DNA of 64,000 nt from Myxococcales bacterium (GTDB lineage Bacteria; Myxococcota_A; Polyangia; Polyangiales; Ga0077539): NCBI GenBank assembly GCA_030652255.1, contig JAUSAZ010000210.1:1-64000 (forward strand), written 5' to 3'. Shown here piece by piece: positions 41,791 through 50,950 of the stretch; the stretch's first letter is position 1, and each line of letters begins with the position of its first letter. Under the pieces are notes generated by a model, which was not told the origin of the DNA, searched no databases, and worked only from the letters and a program-made list of their open reading frames with translations. The position numbers and the translations under genes were made by a program.

Positions 41791-44010
41791 GTGAACGATC
41801 GAGCGCGGCTCTGGGCTGGCATCACGGGGGCCGAGGTCGAGCACCTCGCGGGGCGCGACCACGCCGACCCGCACCGCGTGCTCGGGGCGCACCCGGCGGA
41901 CGGCGGCACGGTGGTGCGGGCGCTGCGACCGAGGGCGGACACGGTGACGGCCAGGCTCCCGGGGGACGTCGCGCTGCCGCTGGAGCGCATCCACGACGCG
42001 GGCCTCTGGGCGGCGTGGACCCCGGGGCGCGTCGCCGCGGGGAGCTACCGCGTCGAGGCCACGCTCGCCGGCGTCTCGTGGTCGACCCGCGAGCCCTGGA
42101 ACTTCCTCCCCACCCTTGGTCCGCTCGACGAGTACCTCTTCGGCGAGGGGCGCCACTGGCGCCTCCATGAGCGCCTCGGCGCGCACCCCCAGGTGCTCGA
42201 CGGCGTCCCCGGCGTGGCCTTCGCGGTGTGGGCCCCCAACGCCCGCGCCGTGAGCGTCGTCGGCGACTGGAACCTCTGGGACCCCGCCACGCACCCGCTC
42301 CGGCGCATCGGCGCGCTCGGCCTCTGGGAGGTCTTCGTCCCGGACGTCCCGGCGGGCGCGCGCTACCAGTTCGACCTCGTCACCCTCACGGGCGAGGCGT
42401 TGCGCAAGAGCGACCCCTACGCCTCGCGCGCCGAGCTGCGGCCTGGGCAGTCCTCGGTGGTGTTCGCCTCGCATCACGCCTGGCGCGACGACGCGTGGAT
42501 CACCGCTCGCTCGGCCCGCTCCGCGCAGGTCGGGCCCATGTCCATCTACGAGATGCACGCGGGCTCGTGGCGCCGGGTGGTCGCCGAGGAAGACCGCTGG
42601 CTCACCTGGCGCGAGCTCGCGCCGCTGCTGGCCGACCACGTCGGCGCGCTGGGGTTCACCCACGTCGAGCTGATGCCCGTAGGGGAGCACCCCTTCGACG
42701 CCTCCTGGGGCTACCAGGTGACGGGCTACTTCGCCCCCACCTCGCGGCACGGCGACCCCGACGACTTCCGCGCCTTCGTCGACCACCTGCACGGCCGGGG
42801 CATCGGGGTGATCGTCGACTGGGTCCCGGCGCACTTCCCCAAGGACACGTTCGCCCTCGCGCGCTTCGACGGCACGGCCCTCTACGAGCACCTCGACCCG
42901 CGTCAGGGCGAGCACCCCGACTGGGGGACGCTGGTGTTCAACTTCGGCCGTCGCGAGGTGCGCAACTTCCTCCTGGCGAGCGCGCGCGCGTGGGTGGCCG
43001 ACTTCCACGTCGACGGGCTCCGCGTCGACGCCGTGGCCTCGATGCTCTACCTCGACTACTCGCGCGTGGACGGCGCCTGGGTGCCCAACCCGCAGGGAGG
43101 CCGCGAGAACCTCGACGCCGTCTCGCTCCTGCAGGAGCTCAACACCCTGCTGCACGGGGAGTTTCCGGGGGTGGCGGTGATCGCGGAGGAGAGCACCGCG
43201 TGGCCCGACGTGACCCGCCCCGTCCACGACGGCGGCCTCGGGTTCACCTTCAAATGGAACATGGGCTGGATGCACGACACGCTCGCGTACTTCGCGCGCG
43301 ACCCGCTGCATCGCCGGCACCACCACCACGCGCTCACCTTCGGGCTCACCTACGCCTTCCGGGAGCACTTCATCCTCGCGCTCTCCCACGACGAGGTCGT
43401 GCACGGGAAGCGCTCGCTGCTGGAGAAGATGCCCGGCGACCGGTGGCAGCGGCTCGCCAACCTGCGCGCGCTCTACGCGTGGATGTGGTGCCACCCGGGG
43501 CGCAAGCTCCTCTTCATGGGCGCCGAGCTGGCCGCCCCCACGGAGTGGAGCGAGGCGCGCGGGCTCGACTGGTCGCTCCTCGACGACCCGATGCACGCGG
43601 GCGTGGCGGCGCTGCTCGGCGACCTCAACCAGCTGTACCGCGCGACCGGCGCGCTCTGGCGCCTCGACGACTCCGACGAGGGCTTCCGCTGGGTCGACCC
43701 CGACGACGCCGACCGGAGCGTGTTCTCCTTCGTGCGCCGCGGCGCCGTGGGCGAGGCGACGGTGCTGTGCGTGCTCAACGCGACGCCCGTGGTGCGCGAG
43801 TCGTACCGCCTCGGCGTGCCATTCCCGGGCCGCTGGCGCGAGGTGATCAACTCCGACGCCGCGGTGTACGGCGGCAGCGGCGTGGGCAACGCGGGGGGCG
43901 CGCAGGCGGTCGCGGCGCCGAGCCACGGCCACGCCCACTCGCTGACGCTCCGGCTGCCGCCGCTCGGCGCGCTGGTGCTCCTGCACGAGCCCGTGCGCGC
44001 TGGACGCTGA
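41791..44010 (+). CDS. glgB: 1,4-alpha-glucan branching enzyme (GH13)
   Basis: The product is 739 aa, the usual GlgB length. It introduces alpha-1,6 branches in glycogen. The N-terminal CBM48 region includes FAVWAPNARAVSVVGDWNLWDP. The GH13 core has DGLRVDAVASMLYLDYSR (nucleophile D about 412), AEESTAWPDVTRP (acid/base E about 465) and ILALSHDEVVHGKRSLLEKMPGD. The start GTG at 41791 follows a TCCTC without a strong ribosome site and gives the N-terminal domain expected. The enzyme is a signature of glycogen storage; no glgA, glgC or glgP is in the window. Confidence 0.96.
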   Translation: MNDRARLWAGITGAEVEHLAGRDHADPHRVLGAHPADGGTVVRALRPRADTVTARLPGDVALPLERIHDAGLWAAWTPGRVAAGSYRVEATLAGVSWSTREPWNFLPTLGPLDEYLFGEGRHWRLHERLGAHPQVLDGVPGVAFAVWAPNARAVSVVGDWNLWDPATHPLRRIGALGLWEVFVPDVPAGARYQFDLVTLTGEALRKSDPYASRAELRPGQSSVVFASHHAWRDDAWITARSARSAQVGPMSIYEMHAGSWRRVVAEEDRWLTWRELAPLLADHVGALGFTHVELMPVGEHPFDASWGYQVTGYFAPTSRHGDPDDFRAFVDHLHGRGIGVIVDWVPAHFPKDTFALARFDGTALYEHLDPRQGEHPDWGTLVFNFGRREVRNFLLASARAWVADFHVDGLRVDAVASMLYLDYSRVDGAWVPNPQGGRENLDAVSLLQELNTLLHGEFPGVAVIAEESTAWPDVTRPVHDGGLGFTFKWNMGWMHDTLAYFARDPLHRRHHHHALTFGLTYAFREHFILALSHDEVVHGKRSLLEKMPGDRWQRLANLRALYAWMWCHPGRKLLFMGAELAAPTEWSEARGLDWSLLDDPMHAGVAALLGDLNQLYRATGALWRLDDSDEGFRWVDPDDADRSVFSFVRRGAVGEATVLCVLNATPVVRESYRLGVPFPGRWREVINSDAAVYGGSGVGNAGGAQAVAAPSHGHAHSLTLRLPPLGALVLLHEPVRAGR

Positions 44011-44115
44011 GGGCCAACAGGCGCTAAAAGTCGGCGCCGCCCCGGGGACGGGGTGGCGACGGGCCCAACACCCGCAGCGGTGCATCACGTCCGGTGCTCC
44101 AGAGGAGGAACTCAG

Positions 44116-44838
44116 ATGATGTCGAAGTGGATCCTGCGAGGCGTGGCCATCGCGAGCGTGCTGGTCTCCTACAATTGCCGTAGCCGCAACCGAAACAACG
44201 ACAACGCCACCCCGACGCCCACGACGGCCCCCGCCGCGCCGACGACCGCGCCCGCGCCGCAGCCTGGGATGCAGCCTGGGATGCAGCCCGGCGTGCAGCC
44301 GACGATGCCGCAGCCGGGGATGCAGCCTGGGATGCAGCCGGGTGTCCAGCCCGGCATGGCGCAGCCCGGAATGCAGCCGGCGGACCCCACGGCGCAGCCC
44401 GGAATGCAGCCGATGCAGCCCGACCAGCCGGCGATGCCGGGGGGCGACTACATCGTCTCGCAGATGCAGATGCGCCAGGCGCAGTACGCCGTCGGCATGT
44501 CCCCGGTGCTCCCCATCGCCCGCGGCTCGCTCACCACGAGCGGCACGCAGAACTACGCGGTCAGCATGGTTCCGGGGCGCTGTTACAAGATCATCGGGGT
44601 CGGGGCGCCGAGCGTCACCGACCTCGACCTCAAGCTCTACGCCCCGGCCAACCCTGACGGCACGCCCAGCGCGCTGGTCGATCAGGACGTCGCCGAGGAC
44701 AACTATCCCGTGATCGGCCTCGCCCGCGAGCGCCCGCTCTGTCCCACCGTCGCGGGCGTCTACCGCCTCGAGGTCACGATGTACTCGGGCGCCGGCGAGT
44801 TCGGCGTCCAGGTCTTCGGCGGCGCTCAGACGCCCTGA
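44116..44838 (+). CDS. Lipoprotein with QPGM repeats and beta-sandwich-like C-terminus
   Basis: The product is 240 aa. AGAGGAGG seven bases before ATG at 44116 is a strong ribosome site, and the following WILRGVAIASVLVSYNC ends in a lipidation-like Cys. Residues 35-130 are a low-complexity linker with QPGMQPGMQPGVQP repeats. The last 110 residues form a beta-rich domain (IARGSLTTSGTQNYAVSMVPGRCYKIIGVGAPSVTDLDLKLYAP...YRLEVTMYSGAGEFGVQVFG). No family is recognised; it looks like a surface protein on a flexible stalk. The following 44839-45053 contains no gene; I see only a GGGGCTTGCCCC palindrome. Confidence 0.78.
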   Translation: MMSKWILRGVAIASVLVSYNCRSRNRNNDNATPTPTTAPAAPTTAPAPQPGMQPGMQPGVQPTMPQPGMQPGMQPGVQPGMAQPGMQPADPTAQPGMQPMQPDQPAMPGGDYIVSQMQMRQAQYAVGMSPVLPIARGSLTTSGTQNYAVSMVPGRCYKIIGVGAPSVTDLDLKLYAPANPDGTPSALVDQDVAEDNYPVIGLARERPLCPTVAGVYRLEVTMYSGAGEFGVQVFGGAQTP

Positions 44839-45053
44839 CCCGCGGTCTCATCCCTTCTCTTCCTCCCCCCAGCAATCCCACCAACCCACTCCGTCGATCG
44901 AAGAGGGGCCCCGGGCACCGCGAGGTCTCCCCGTGGGGTCGGGGCTTGCCCCGCCCGCAGGGGCATCGGGCGAGTCACCCTGGGGTCACACCAGAGATGG
45001 GCAGTGAAATCCGAGGCCCCGCCGGGTCAGCGGGACCTGCGATCGAGAGAGGT

Positions 45054-45485
45054 TCAGGGAGCGGGAGCGGCGGGCGCAGGCGCGGCGGGCGCCGCAGGAG
45101 CGGGCGCTGCGGGAGCGGGCGCTGCAGGCGCGGCGGGAGCCGCAGGCGCGGCAGGCGCAGGCGCCGCGGGCGCGGTGCGCGCACCGGCGTCGGCCGCGGG
45201 TCGCGCGGGCGCCGTGGCGGCGGTCGCAGCCCGGCGGGAGCGGGCGAGGGAGTCGCGCCCGGAGGTGCTCAGGTACGCCAGCGACGCCGACGTCAGCATG
45301 AACAACATCGCGCAGACGCTGGTCGCCTTCGCGAGGAAGCCGCTGGCCCCTCGGCCGCCGAAGACGGTCTGCGTCGCGGCGCCGGAGAGCACCCCCATGC
45401 CGCCGGAACGACCCGACTGCAGGAGCACCACGCCGACGAGGAAGAGGCAGACGAACACGTGAATGATGGTGAGCAGCGTTTGCAT
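45054..45485 (-). CDS. secG: SecG translocase subunit with extended Ala/Pro tail
   Basis: The product is 143 aa. It has two transmembrane helices: TIIHVFVCLFLVGVVLLQS and TSVCAMLFMLTSASLAYL, separated by GRSGGMGVLSGAATQTVFGGRGASGFLAK, the SecG signature (GG-x-F-G-G). From about residue 85 a long Ala/Pro-rich tail follows (APAAPAAPAAP and variants), which is absent in most SecG proteins. It lies downstream of gap-pgk-tpiA, as in several proteobacteria, 29 bp after tpiA, and is likely co-transcribed. Confidence 0.9.
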   Translation of the reverse strand: MQTLLTIIHVFVCLFLVGVVLLQSGRSGGMGVLSGAATQTVFGGRGASGFLAKATSVCAMLFMLTSASLAYLSTSGRDSLARSRRAATAATAPARPAADAGARTAPAAPAPAAPAAPAAPAAPAPAAPAPAAPAAPAPAAPAP

Positions 45486-45514
45486 GGACGAAGAACTCTC
45501 GATGGGGCCGGAGG

Positions 45515-46287
<773 letters not shown>

Positions 46288-46291
<4 letters not shown>

Positions 46292-47484
46292 GTGCGCAGC
46301 GCCTCGACGCCCGGGAGCGTGCGCCCCTCAAGGAGCTCCAGGCTCGCCCCGCCGCCCGTGGAGACGTGGGTGAAGCGCTCGGCGAGGCCTGCGTGCTGTA
46401 CGGCGCTCACCGAGTCGCCGCCGCCGACCACCGAGAACGACGCCGACTCCGCGATGGCCTTGGCGACGCCGATGCTCCCGTGGGAGAAGGGCGCCTTCTC
46501 GAAGAGGCCCATCGGGCCGTTCCAGAACACGCTGCGCGCGCGCAGGAGCTTCTCCCGGAAGGCCGCGACGGTGTCGGGCCCGATGTCGAGCGCCATGTCC
46601 TCGTGGCCCACCGCGTCGACCGCGACCACGCGGCCCTCGGCGGCGCCCACGTGCTGCGCGACCACCACGTCGCTCGGCAGCATCACCGTCACCCGGCGCT
46701 CCAGGGCGCGCGACAGCAGGTCGCGGGCGAGGGGGAGCTTGTCGGTCTCCACGAGGCTGCGGCCCATCTCACGGCCCTGCGCCGCGAGGAAGGTGTTGGC
46801 CATCGCCCCGCCGATGAGCAGCGCGTCGACCTTGCTGAAGAGCGCCTCGATGACGCCGATCTTGTCGCTCACCTTGGCGCCGCCGAGGACGGCCAGGTAG
46901 GGGCGCTCCGGGCCCGCCGCGAGGGCGCCCAGCACCTTGAGCTCCTTCATGAGGAGGAAGCCCGCGCCGCGGTTGCCCACGAGCCTCGGGAGGGCGTCGA
47001 CGCTGGCGTGGGCGCGGTGCACCGCCCCGAAGGCGTCGTTGACGTAGATGTCGCAGAGCCTAGCGAGGTCGCGCGCGAAGGCCTCGTCGTTGGCCTCCTC
47101 CTCGGGGTGGAAGCGGAGGTTCTCCAGCAGCGCCACGCGACCGTCGCGGAGGTCGTGCACCACCTTGCGGGCGCCGTCGCCGACGCAGTCGTCGGTCAGC
47201 ACGATCTCGGCGCCGAGCAGGTCGGCAAGGCGCTCGCCCGCGGCCGCCAGCGAGAACTTCGGGTCGCGCCCCTTCTTCGGGCGGCCCAGGTGCGAGGCGA
47301 GCACGACCCGGGCCCCGGCCGCCACCAGGTGACGGATGGTGGGCAGCGCCTCGCGGATGCGCGTGTCGTCCGCGACCTGGCCGTCGTCGGTGAGGGGGAC
47401 GTTGAAGTCCACGCGCACCAGCACCCGCCGCGACGCCACGTCGAGGGCGTCGACGGGGGTGATGCGGTCGAGCAGCGAGGCCAT
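46288..47484 (-). CDS. pgk: Phosphoglycerate kinase
   Basis: The product is 398 aa, the typical length. RVLVRVDFNVPL, VVLASHLGRPKKG, HPEEEANDEAFARDLA, GGAKVSDKIGVIEAL, FWNGPMGLFEKAPFSHG and VVGGGDSVSAVQ are conserved. ATG at 47484 overlaps the gap stop by one base (TGATG). It uses 1,3-bisphosphoglycerate and ADP to make ATP. It is the second gene of the glycolytic operon. Confidence 0.96.
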
Positions 47485-48509
47485 CAGCCCTCCACCGACG
47501 CGAGGTGCTTCATCACGTCGAGCATGCGCACCGAGAAGCCCCACTCGTTGTCGTACCAGGCGCTCACGGACACGAAATCGCCGTCGACGACCTGCGTGAG
47601 CGCGAGGTCGACGGTGGAGCTCGCCGGGTTGCCGATGTAGTCGCAGGACACGAGCGGCTCGTCGCTCACCGCGAGCACGCCCTTGAGCGGGCCCGCCGCG
47701 GCGGCGCGGAGGGCGTTGTTCACCTCCTCCTTGGTGGTGCGACGACCCACCTGCGCGGAGAGGATCACCATCGAGACGTCGACCGTGGGGACGCGGATGG
47801 CGAAGCCGTCGAGGCGGCCCTTGAGCTCCGGCAGCACGAGGCCCACCGCGCGGGCGGCGCCCGTCGAGGTCGGGATCATGCTGGTGGCCGCGGCGCGGGC
47901 GCGACGCAGGTCCTTGTGGGGGGCGTCGAGGATGACCTGGTCGTTGGTGTAGCTGTGCACCGTGGTCATCTGGCCCTTCACGATGCCGACGGTCTCGTGG
48001 AGCACCTTGGCCATCGGGGCGAGGCAGTTGGTGGTGCACGAGGCGTTCGAGATGATCCGGTACTTCGCGGGGTCGTACGACGTGTGGTTGACGCCGTAGA
48101 CGAGCGTGAGGATGTCGGTGTCGGCCTCGCCCTTCGTGGGGGCCGAGAGCAGCACCCGCTTGGCGCCCGCCTCGATGTGCTTGCCGCAGCCCGCGGCGTC
48201 GGTGAAGCGCCCGGTGCACTCGAGCACCATGTCGACCCCGAGCTCCTTCCAGGGGAGCTTCGTCGGGTCCTTCTCGGCGAACACGGCGATCTCGTCGCCG
48301 CCCACGTTGAGGCCCTTCTCGGTCACCTTCACGTCGACGTTGAAATGGCCGTGCACGGAGTCGTGGCGCAGGAGGTGCGCGAGCGTCTTGGCGTCCGTGA
48401 GGTCGTTGATGGCGACGACATCGAGGTCGTGCGTGCCCTGCTGCTTCAGCGCACGAAGCACACACCGGCCAATGCGGCCGAAACCGTTGATCGCGATCTT
48501 GCGAGCCAT
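47484..48509 (-). CDS. gap: Glyceraldehyde-3-phosphate dehydrogenase (type I)
   Basis: The product is 341 aa. INGFGRIGRCVLRAL (Rossmann), NDLTDAKTLAHLLRHDSVHG, SNASCTTNCLAP (catalytic Cys) and WYDNEWGFSVRMLD are canonical. It is NAD-linked type I; no NADP-specific signature is obvious. AAGGAGG lies seven bases before ATG at 48509, a strong ribosome site fitting an abundant protein. It begins the gap-pgk-tpiA-secG operon. The 87 bp upstream, before the gene at 48597, probably hold the promoter. Confidence 0.96.
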   Translation of the reverse strand: MARKIAINGFGRIGRCVLRALKQQGTHDLDVVAINDLTDAKTLAHLLRHDSVHGHFNVDVKVTEKGLNVGGDEIAVFAEKDPTKLPWKELGVDMVLECTGRFTDAAGCGKHIEAGAKRVLLSAPTKGEADTDILTLVYGVNHTSYDPAKYRIISNASCTTNCLAPMAKVLHETVGIVKGQMTTVHSYTNDQVILDAPHKDLRRARAAATSMIPTSTGAARAVGLVLPELKGRLDGFAIRVPTVDVSMVILSAQVGRRTTKEEVNNALRAAAAGPLKGVLAVSDEPLVSCDYIGNPASSTVDLALTQVVDGDFVSVSAWYDNEWGFSVRMLDVMKHLASVEG

Positions 48510-48596
48510 TGCGTCCTCCTTGGCGGGCCTCTGTTCGGCCCGCGTGGCGGCGGCACCGTAGTCAGAAGACCTCGCAAGCGCAAGGGCGCGAGGGCG

Positions 48597-48800
48597 TCAG
48601 GCGGGAGGGGTGGAGGCCGTCGACTCGGCGCGCAGCTCGCGGCTCACGAGGTCGATGACCTCGCTCGCGAGGCCCACCATCTGCGCCTTCGAATAGCCCG
48701 AGCGCTTCATCTCCCGGATGATGCTCCGGGCGAGGATCTGCAGCGACTGCTCCGACCCCTCCGTCACGCCGCCCACCATCCACTCGTCGCTGAACGCCAT
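48597..48800 (-). CDS. Small hypothetical protein (67 aa)
   Basis: The product is 67 aa with an amphipathic, charged C-terminal half (IREMKRSGYSKAQMVGLASEVIDLVSREL) that is predicted helical. GGAG lies about nine bases before ATG at 48800. There is no signal peptide or known motif. Good third-position GC bias and a credible ribosome site support it, but the length is marginal. It lies 87 bp upstream of gap on the same strand and could be the operon's first gene. The 265 bp from 48801 to the tRNA (49065) contain no credible gene. Confidence 0.55.
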   Translation of the reverse strand: MAFSDEWMVGGVTEGSEQSLQILARSIIREMKRSGYSKAQMVGLASEVIDLVSRELRAESTASTPPA

Positions 48801-49065
48801 GTGTTCGCTCTCCGTTCGGGTACTGCGTCAGGCACTGCAGCAGTCGGCGTGCCACCACGTCGCAGCTCATCATGTCCTGCGGGCGATGCCGCGTTTCTGA
48901 CGAAGACCGATGGGCGCGGTGCGAAGCGCCCGATGCGACCCGCGAGGTGACGGCGCGTAGGCCCCTACGCGGAGCAGACGGCCTCCGACGGCCCTTCGCT
49001 GCGCCGCGATGTTTTTCATGCTTGACCCTGTTCGTGTGTCGCTGTACTCACGCCGTCCCTACGTA

Positions 49066-49147
49066 GCGAGCGTGGCGGAATTGGCAGACGCACTGGATTC
49101 AGGTTCCAGCGGGTAACACCGTGAAGGTTCAAGTCCTTTCGCTCGCA
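49066..49147 (+). tRNA. tRNA-Leu (anticodon CAG)
   Basis: The acceptor stem GCGAGCG pairs with CGCTCGC, followed by A and genomic CC rather than a full CCA, so CCA must be completed by the nucleotidyltransferase (cca at 15185 in this window). The anticodon stem CTGGA/TCCAG encloses TTCAGGT, giving anticodon CAG. A long class II variable arm (CGGGTAACACCGTG) fits leucine. The T arm GAAGG/CCTTT holds TTCAAGT. Confidence 0.96.
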
Positions 49148-49153
49148 CCGGGT

Positions 49154-49188
49154 ATCAACCCACCGCTCCTTCGGGACGGTGGGTTGAT
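49154..49188 (+). terminator. Hairpin after tRNA-Leu, probable transcription terminator
   Basis: ATCAACCCACCG pairs perfectly with CGGTGGGTTGAT around an 11-base UUCGG-containing loop, ending 41 bases after the tRNA. The downstream tract is CTAATTCT rather than a clear U-run, so termination efficiency is uncertain. Confidence 0.7.
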
Positions 49189-49272
49189 CTAATTCTGGGG
49201 TACGGGTGGGCCCACACCGCCGCGCGGTCGTCGTAGGTTTCCCCGCACCGAAGCGGAGCGCGAACCCCATTG

Positions 49273-50061
49273 ATGCCCCACTGGATCTACGTTCTCGACG
49301 TCGCCTGCGAGGGCCTGGTCGCCCAGCTGACCCTCAACGGCGTGGATGTGTTCAACGAGTGGGAGGGCCGGGCGCGGCAGTTCCAGGCGAAGCTCAACCC
49401 GTACATCATCGAGGGGGCCAACAACCTCGAGCTTGCCCTCACACCGATGACCGACGACGAGGGCAACCCCCTCCCGCTGGCCCACGCCTTCACGGTGAAG
49501 CTCATCGCGGGCGAGCACGGCGCCGACCCGGGGCCCCAGGGGGTCCTCGCCACCTTCCGCTGGGACGAGGCGGCGATGCCCGTCCCGCCGGGTGAGCTCA
49601 CCGGCGTGTGGGGGCGGCAGTTCACGGTGCCCGCCGAGCGGGCCTTCGGGCGCTGGGCGTGGCAGGACGCGCCCGCGACGCCCCCCGGCGAGGACGACGC
49701 GCGGGCGCTGGTCGCGCTCGCGGGGGAGGTGCACGGCGCCCTGGTGGCCCGGGACGTCGACGCCCTCATCGCGCTCACGGCCCTCAAGTCGGCCGAGCTC
49801 GCGCGCGCGCTCGACACGCCGCTCGCGGAGATCGAAGACGGGCAGCGCGAGCTCTTCGGCGAGCTCTTCGCCGACCCCACCTGGCGGGTGGCGCCCTTCG
49901 ACCCGGCGCAGCTCGCGGCCGTGCCCTGCGCGGGCGGGCGGATGGTGCGGGTGACCGACCCGTCGGGCGGGCCCGCGCTCGTGGCGGCCACCGACGATCG
50001 CCCCTTTGCGTTTGGCTTCCTGGCCACAAGATACGACAGCCGCTGGACCATCGTCCGGTGA
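49273..50061 (+). CDS. Conserved-looking cytoplasmic protein of unknown function
   Basis: The product is 262 aa. The N-terminus (HWIYVLDVACEGLVAQLTLNGVDVFNEWEGRARQFQAKLNPYIIEGANNLELALTP) has the feel of a galactose-binding or beta-sandwich module; the C-terminal half is helical (DDARALVALAGEVHGALVARDVDALIALTALKSAELARAL) then beta. No signal peptide or known catalytic motif. ATG at 49273 follows TTG at 49270 in frame. It is followed 15 bp on by a small membrane protein, perhaps co-transcribed. Confidence 0.7.
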   Translation: MPHWIYVLDVACEGLVAQLTLNGVDVFNEWEGRARQFQAKLNPYIIEGANNLELALTPMTDDEGNPLPLAHAFTVKLIAGEHGADPGPQGVLATFRWDEAAMPVPPGELTGVWGRQFTVPAERAFGRWAWQDAPATPPGEDDARALVALAGEVHGALVARDVDALIALTALKSAELARALDTPLAEIEDGQRELFGELFADPTWRVAPFDPAQLAAVPCAGGRMVRVTDPSGGPALVAATDDRPFAFGFLATRYDSRWTIVR

Positions 50062-50076
50062 GGAAGGAGCGTCACC

Positions 50077-50394
50077 GTGGAGACGCTTGAACAACGCCGC
50101 GCCCGCATGATCGATCGCCAACGATGGCTCGTCGGCAACATCACCGAGCTCCGCCGGAGCATGACCCGCGCGCCCTTCCTCGGCCTCGGGCTGCTCGCGG
50201 TCCCGGTGGTCGGGTGGCGCTGGGGCTTCGCCGCGGCGGGGCTCGTGACCTTCTCGGTCATCACCCTGGTGTGCGTCGCGCTCTACGTCGCGTGGTCCCA
50301 CACGCAGGAGTACGAGGGTGAGCTCACCGAGCTGCGCGGCAAGCTGAAGAACCTCGATGCCCAGGGCGCCGATCCTGCGCCCGCGACCCGCTGA
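50077..50394 (+). CDS. Small two-helix membrane protein, unknown
   Basis: The product is 105 aa. Two transmembrane helices are clear (APFLGLGLLAVPVVGWRWGF and LVTFSVITLVCVALYVAW) with a Arg-rich N-terminus (EQRRARMIDRQRWLVGNITELRRSM) and a C-terminal coiled coil (EYEGELTELRGKLKNLD). GTG at 50077 follows AGGAAGGAG by about eight bases. It is tightly linked to the gene upstream. No family is recognised. Confidence 0.68.
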   Translation: METLEQRRARMIDRQRWLVGNITELRRSMTRAPFLGLGLLAVPVVGWRWGFAAAGLVTFSVITLVCVALYVAWSHTQEYEGELTELRGKLKNLDAQGADPAPATR

Positions 50395-50418
50395 ACCCCC
50401 GAAGGGACCCCCTCACCG

Positions 50419-50898
50419 ATGACCACCCTGCATGACTTCAAGCTCGATGCGATCGACGGCGGCCCCCGCGACCTCGGCGACCTCCGCGGCAAGACCGTGC
50501 TGCTCGTCAACGTCGCCAGCCGCTGCGGCTACACCCCGCAGTACGCGGGCCTCCAGAAGCTGCACGAGGAGCTCGCGCCGCGCGGCTTCACCGTGGTCGG
50601 CGTGCCGGCGAACGAGTTCGGCGCGCAGGAGCCCGGCTCCAACGAGGAGATCCAGGCCTTCTGCGACACCCGCTACCACGTGACCTTCCCGATGCTCGCG
50701 AAGATCGTGGTGAAGGGCGCGGGGCAGCACCCGCTCTACCAGTGGCTCACCACCGCCGCGGCGCCCCCCGGCGACGTGAAGTGGAACTTCGAGAAATTCC
50801 TGCTCGACGGCCGCGGCCAGATCGTCGGGCGCTTCGGCTCGGGCGTGGCGCCGGAGTCCCCGGAGCTGCGCGCCGCCATCGAGGCGTCCCTCGGCTGA
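50419..50898 (+). CDS. Glutathione peroxidase-like thiol peroxidase
   Basis: The product is 159 aa. It belongs to the glutathione peroxidase family. The reactive residue is Cys36 (NVASRCGYT) rather than selenocysteine, and the normal PCNQFGGQEPG is PANEFGAQEPGS here, so the resolving Cys found in thioredoxin-dependent members is missing from this stretch; the W-N pair is present in KWNFEKFL. It should reduce hydroperoxides, with electron donor uncertain. There is no export signal. Confidence 0.9.
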   Translation: MTTLHDFKLDAIDGGPRDLGDLRGKTVLLVNVASRCGYTPQYAGLQKLHEELAPRGFTVVGVPANEFGAQEPGSNEEIQAFCDTRYHVTFPMLAKIVVKGAGQHPLYQWLTTAAAPPGDVKWNFEKFLLDGRGQIVGRFGSGVAPESPELRAAIEASLG

Positions 50899-50950
50899 AG
50901 CCCCCGACCGGCTCGCTCCTTCCTCCTCCCATCCACGAGGCACGACACCC

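Noticed and set aside
49066-49188. tRNA-Leu as an integration site for a mobile island
   Set aside because: No integrase or direct repeat of the tRNA 3' end is seen nearby, and flanking genes look chromosomal.
49154-49188. The hairpin after the tRNA as an integron attC
   Set aside because: It lacks RYYYAAC/GTTRRRY boxes and gene cassettes; a terminator explains it.
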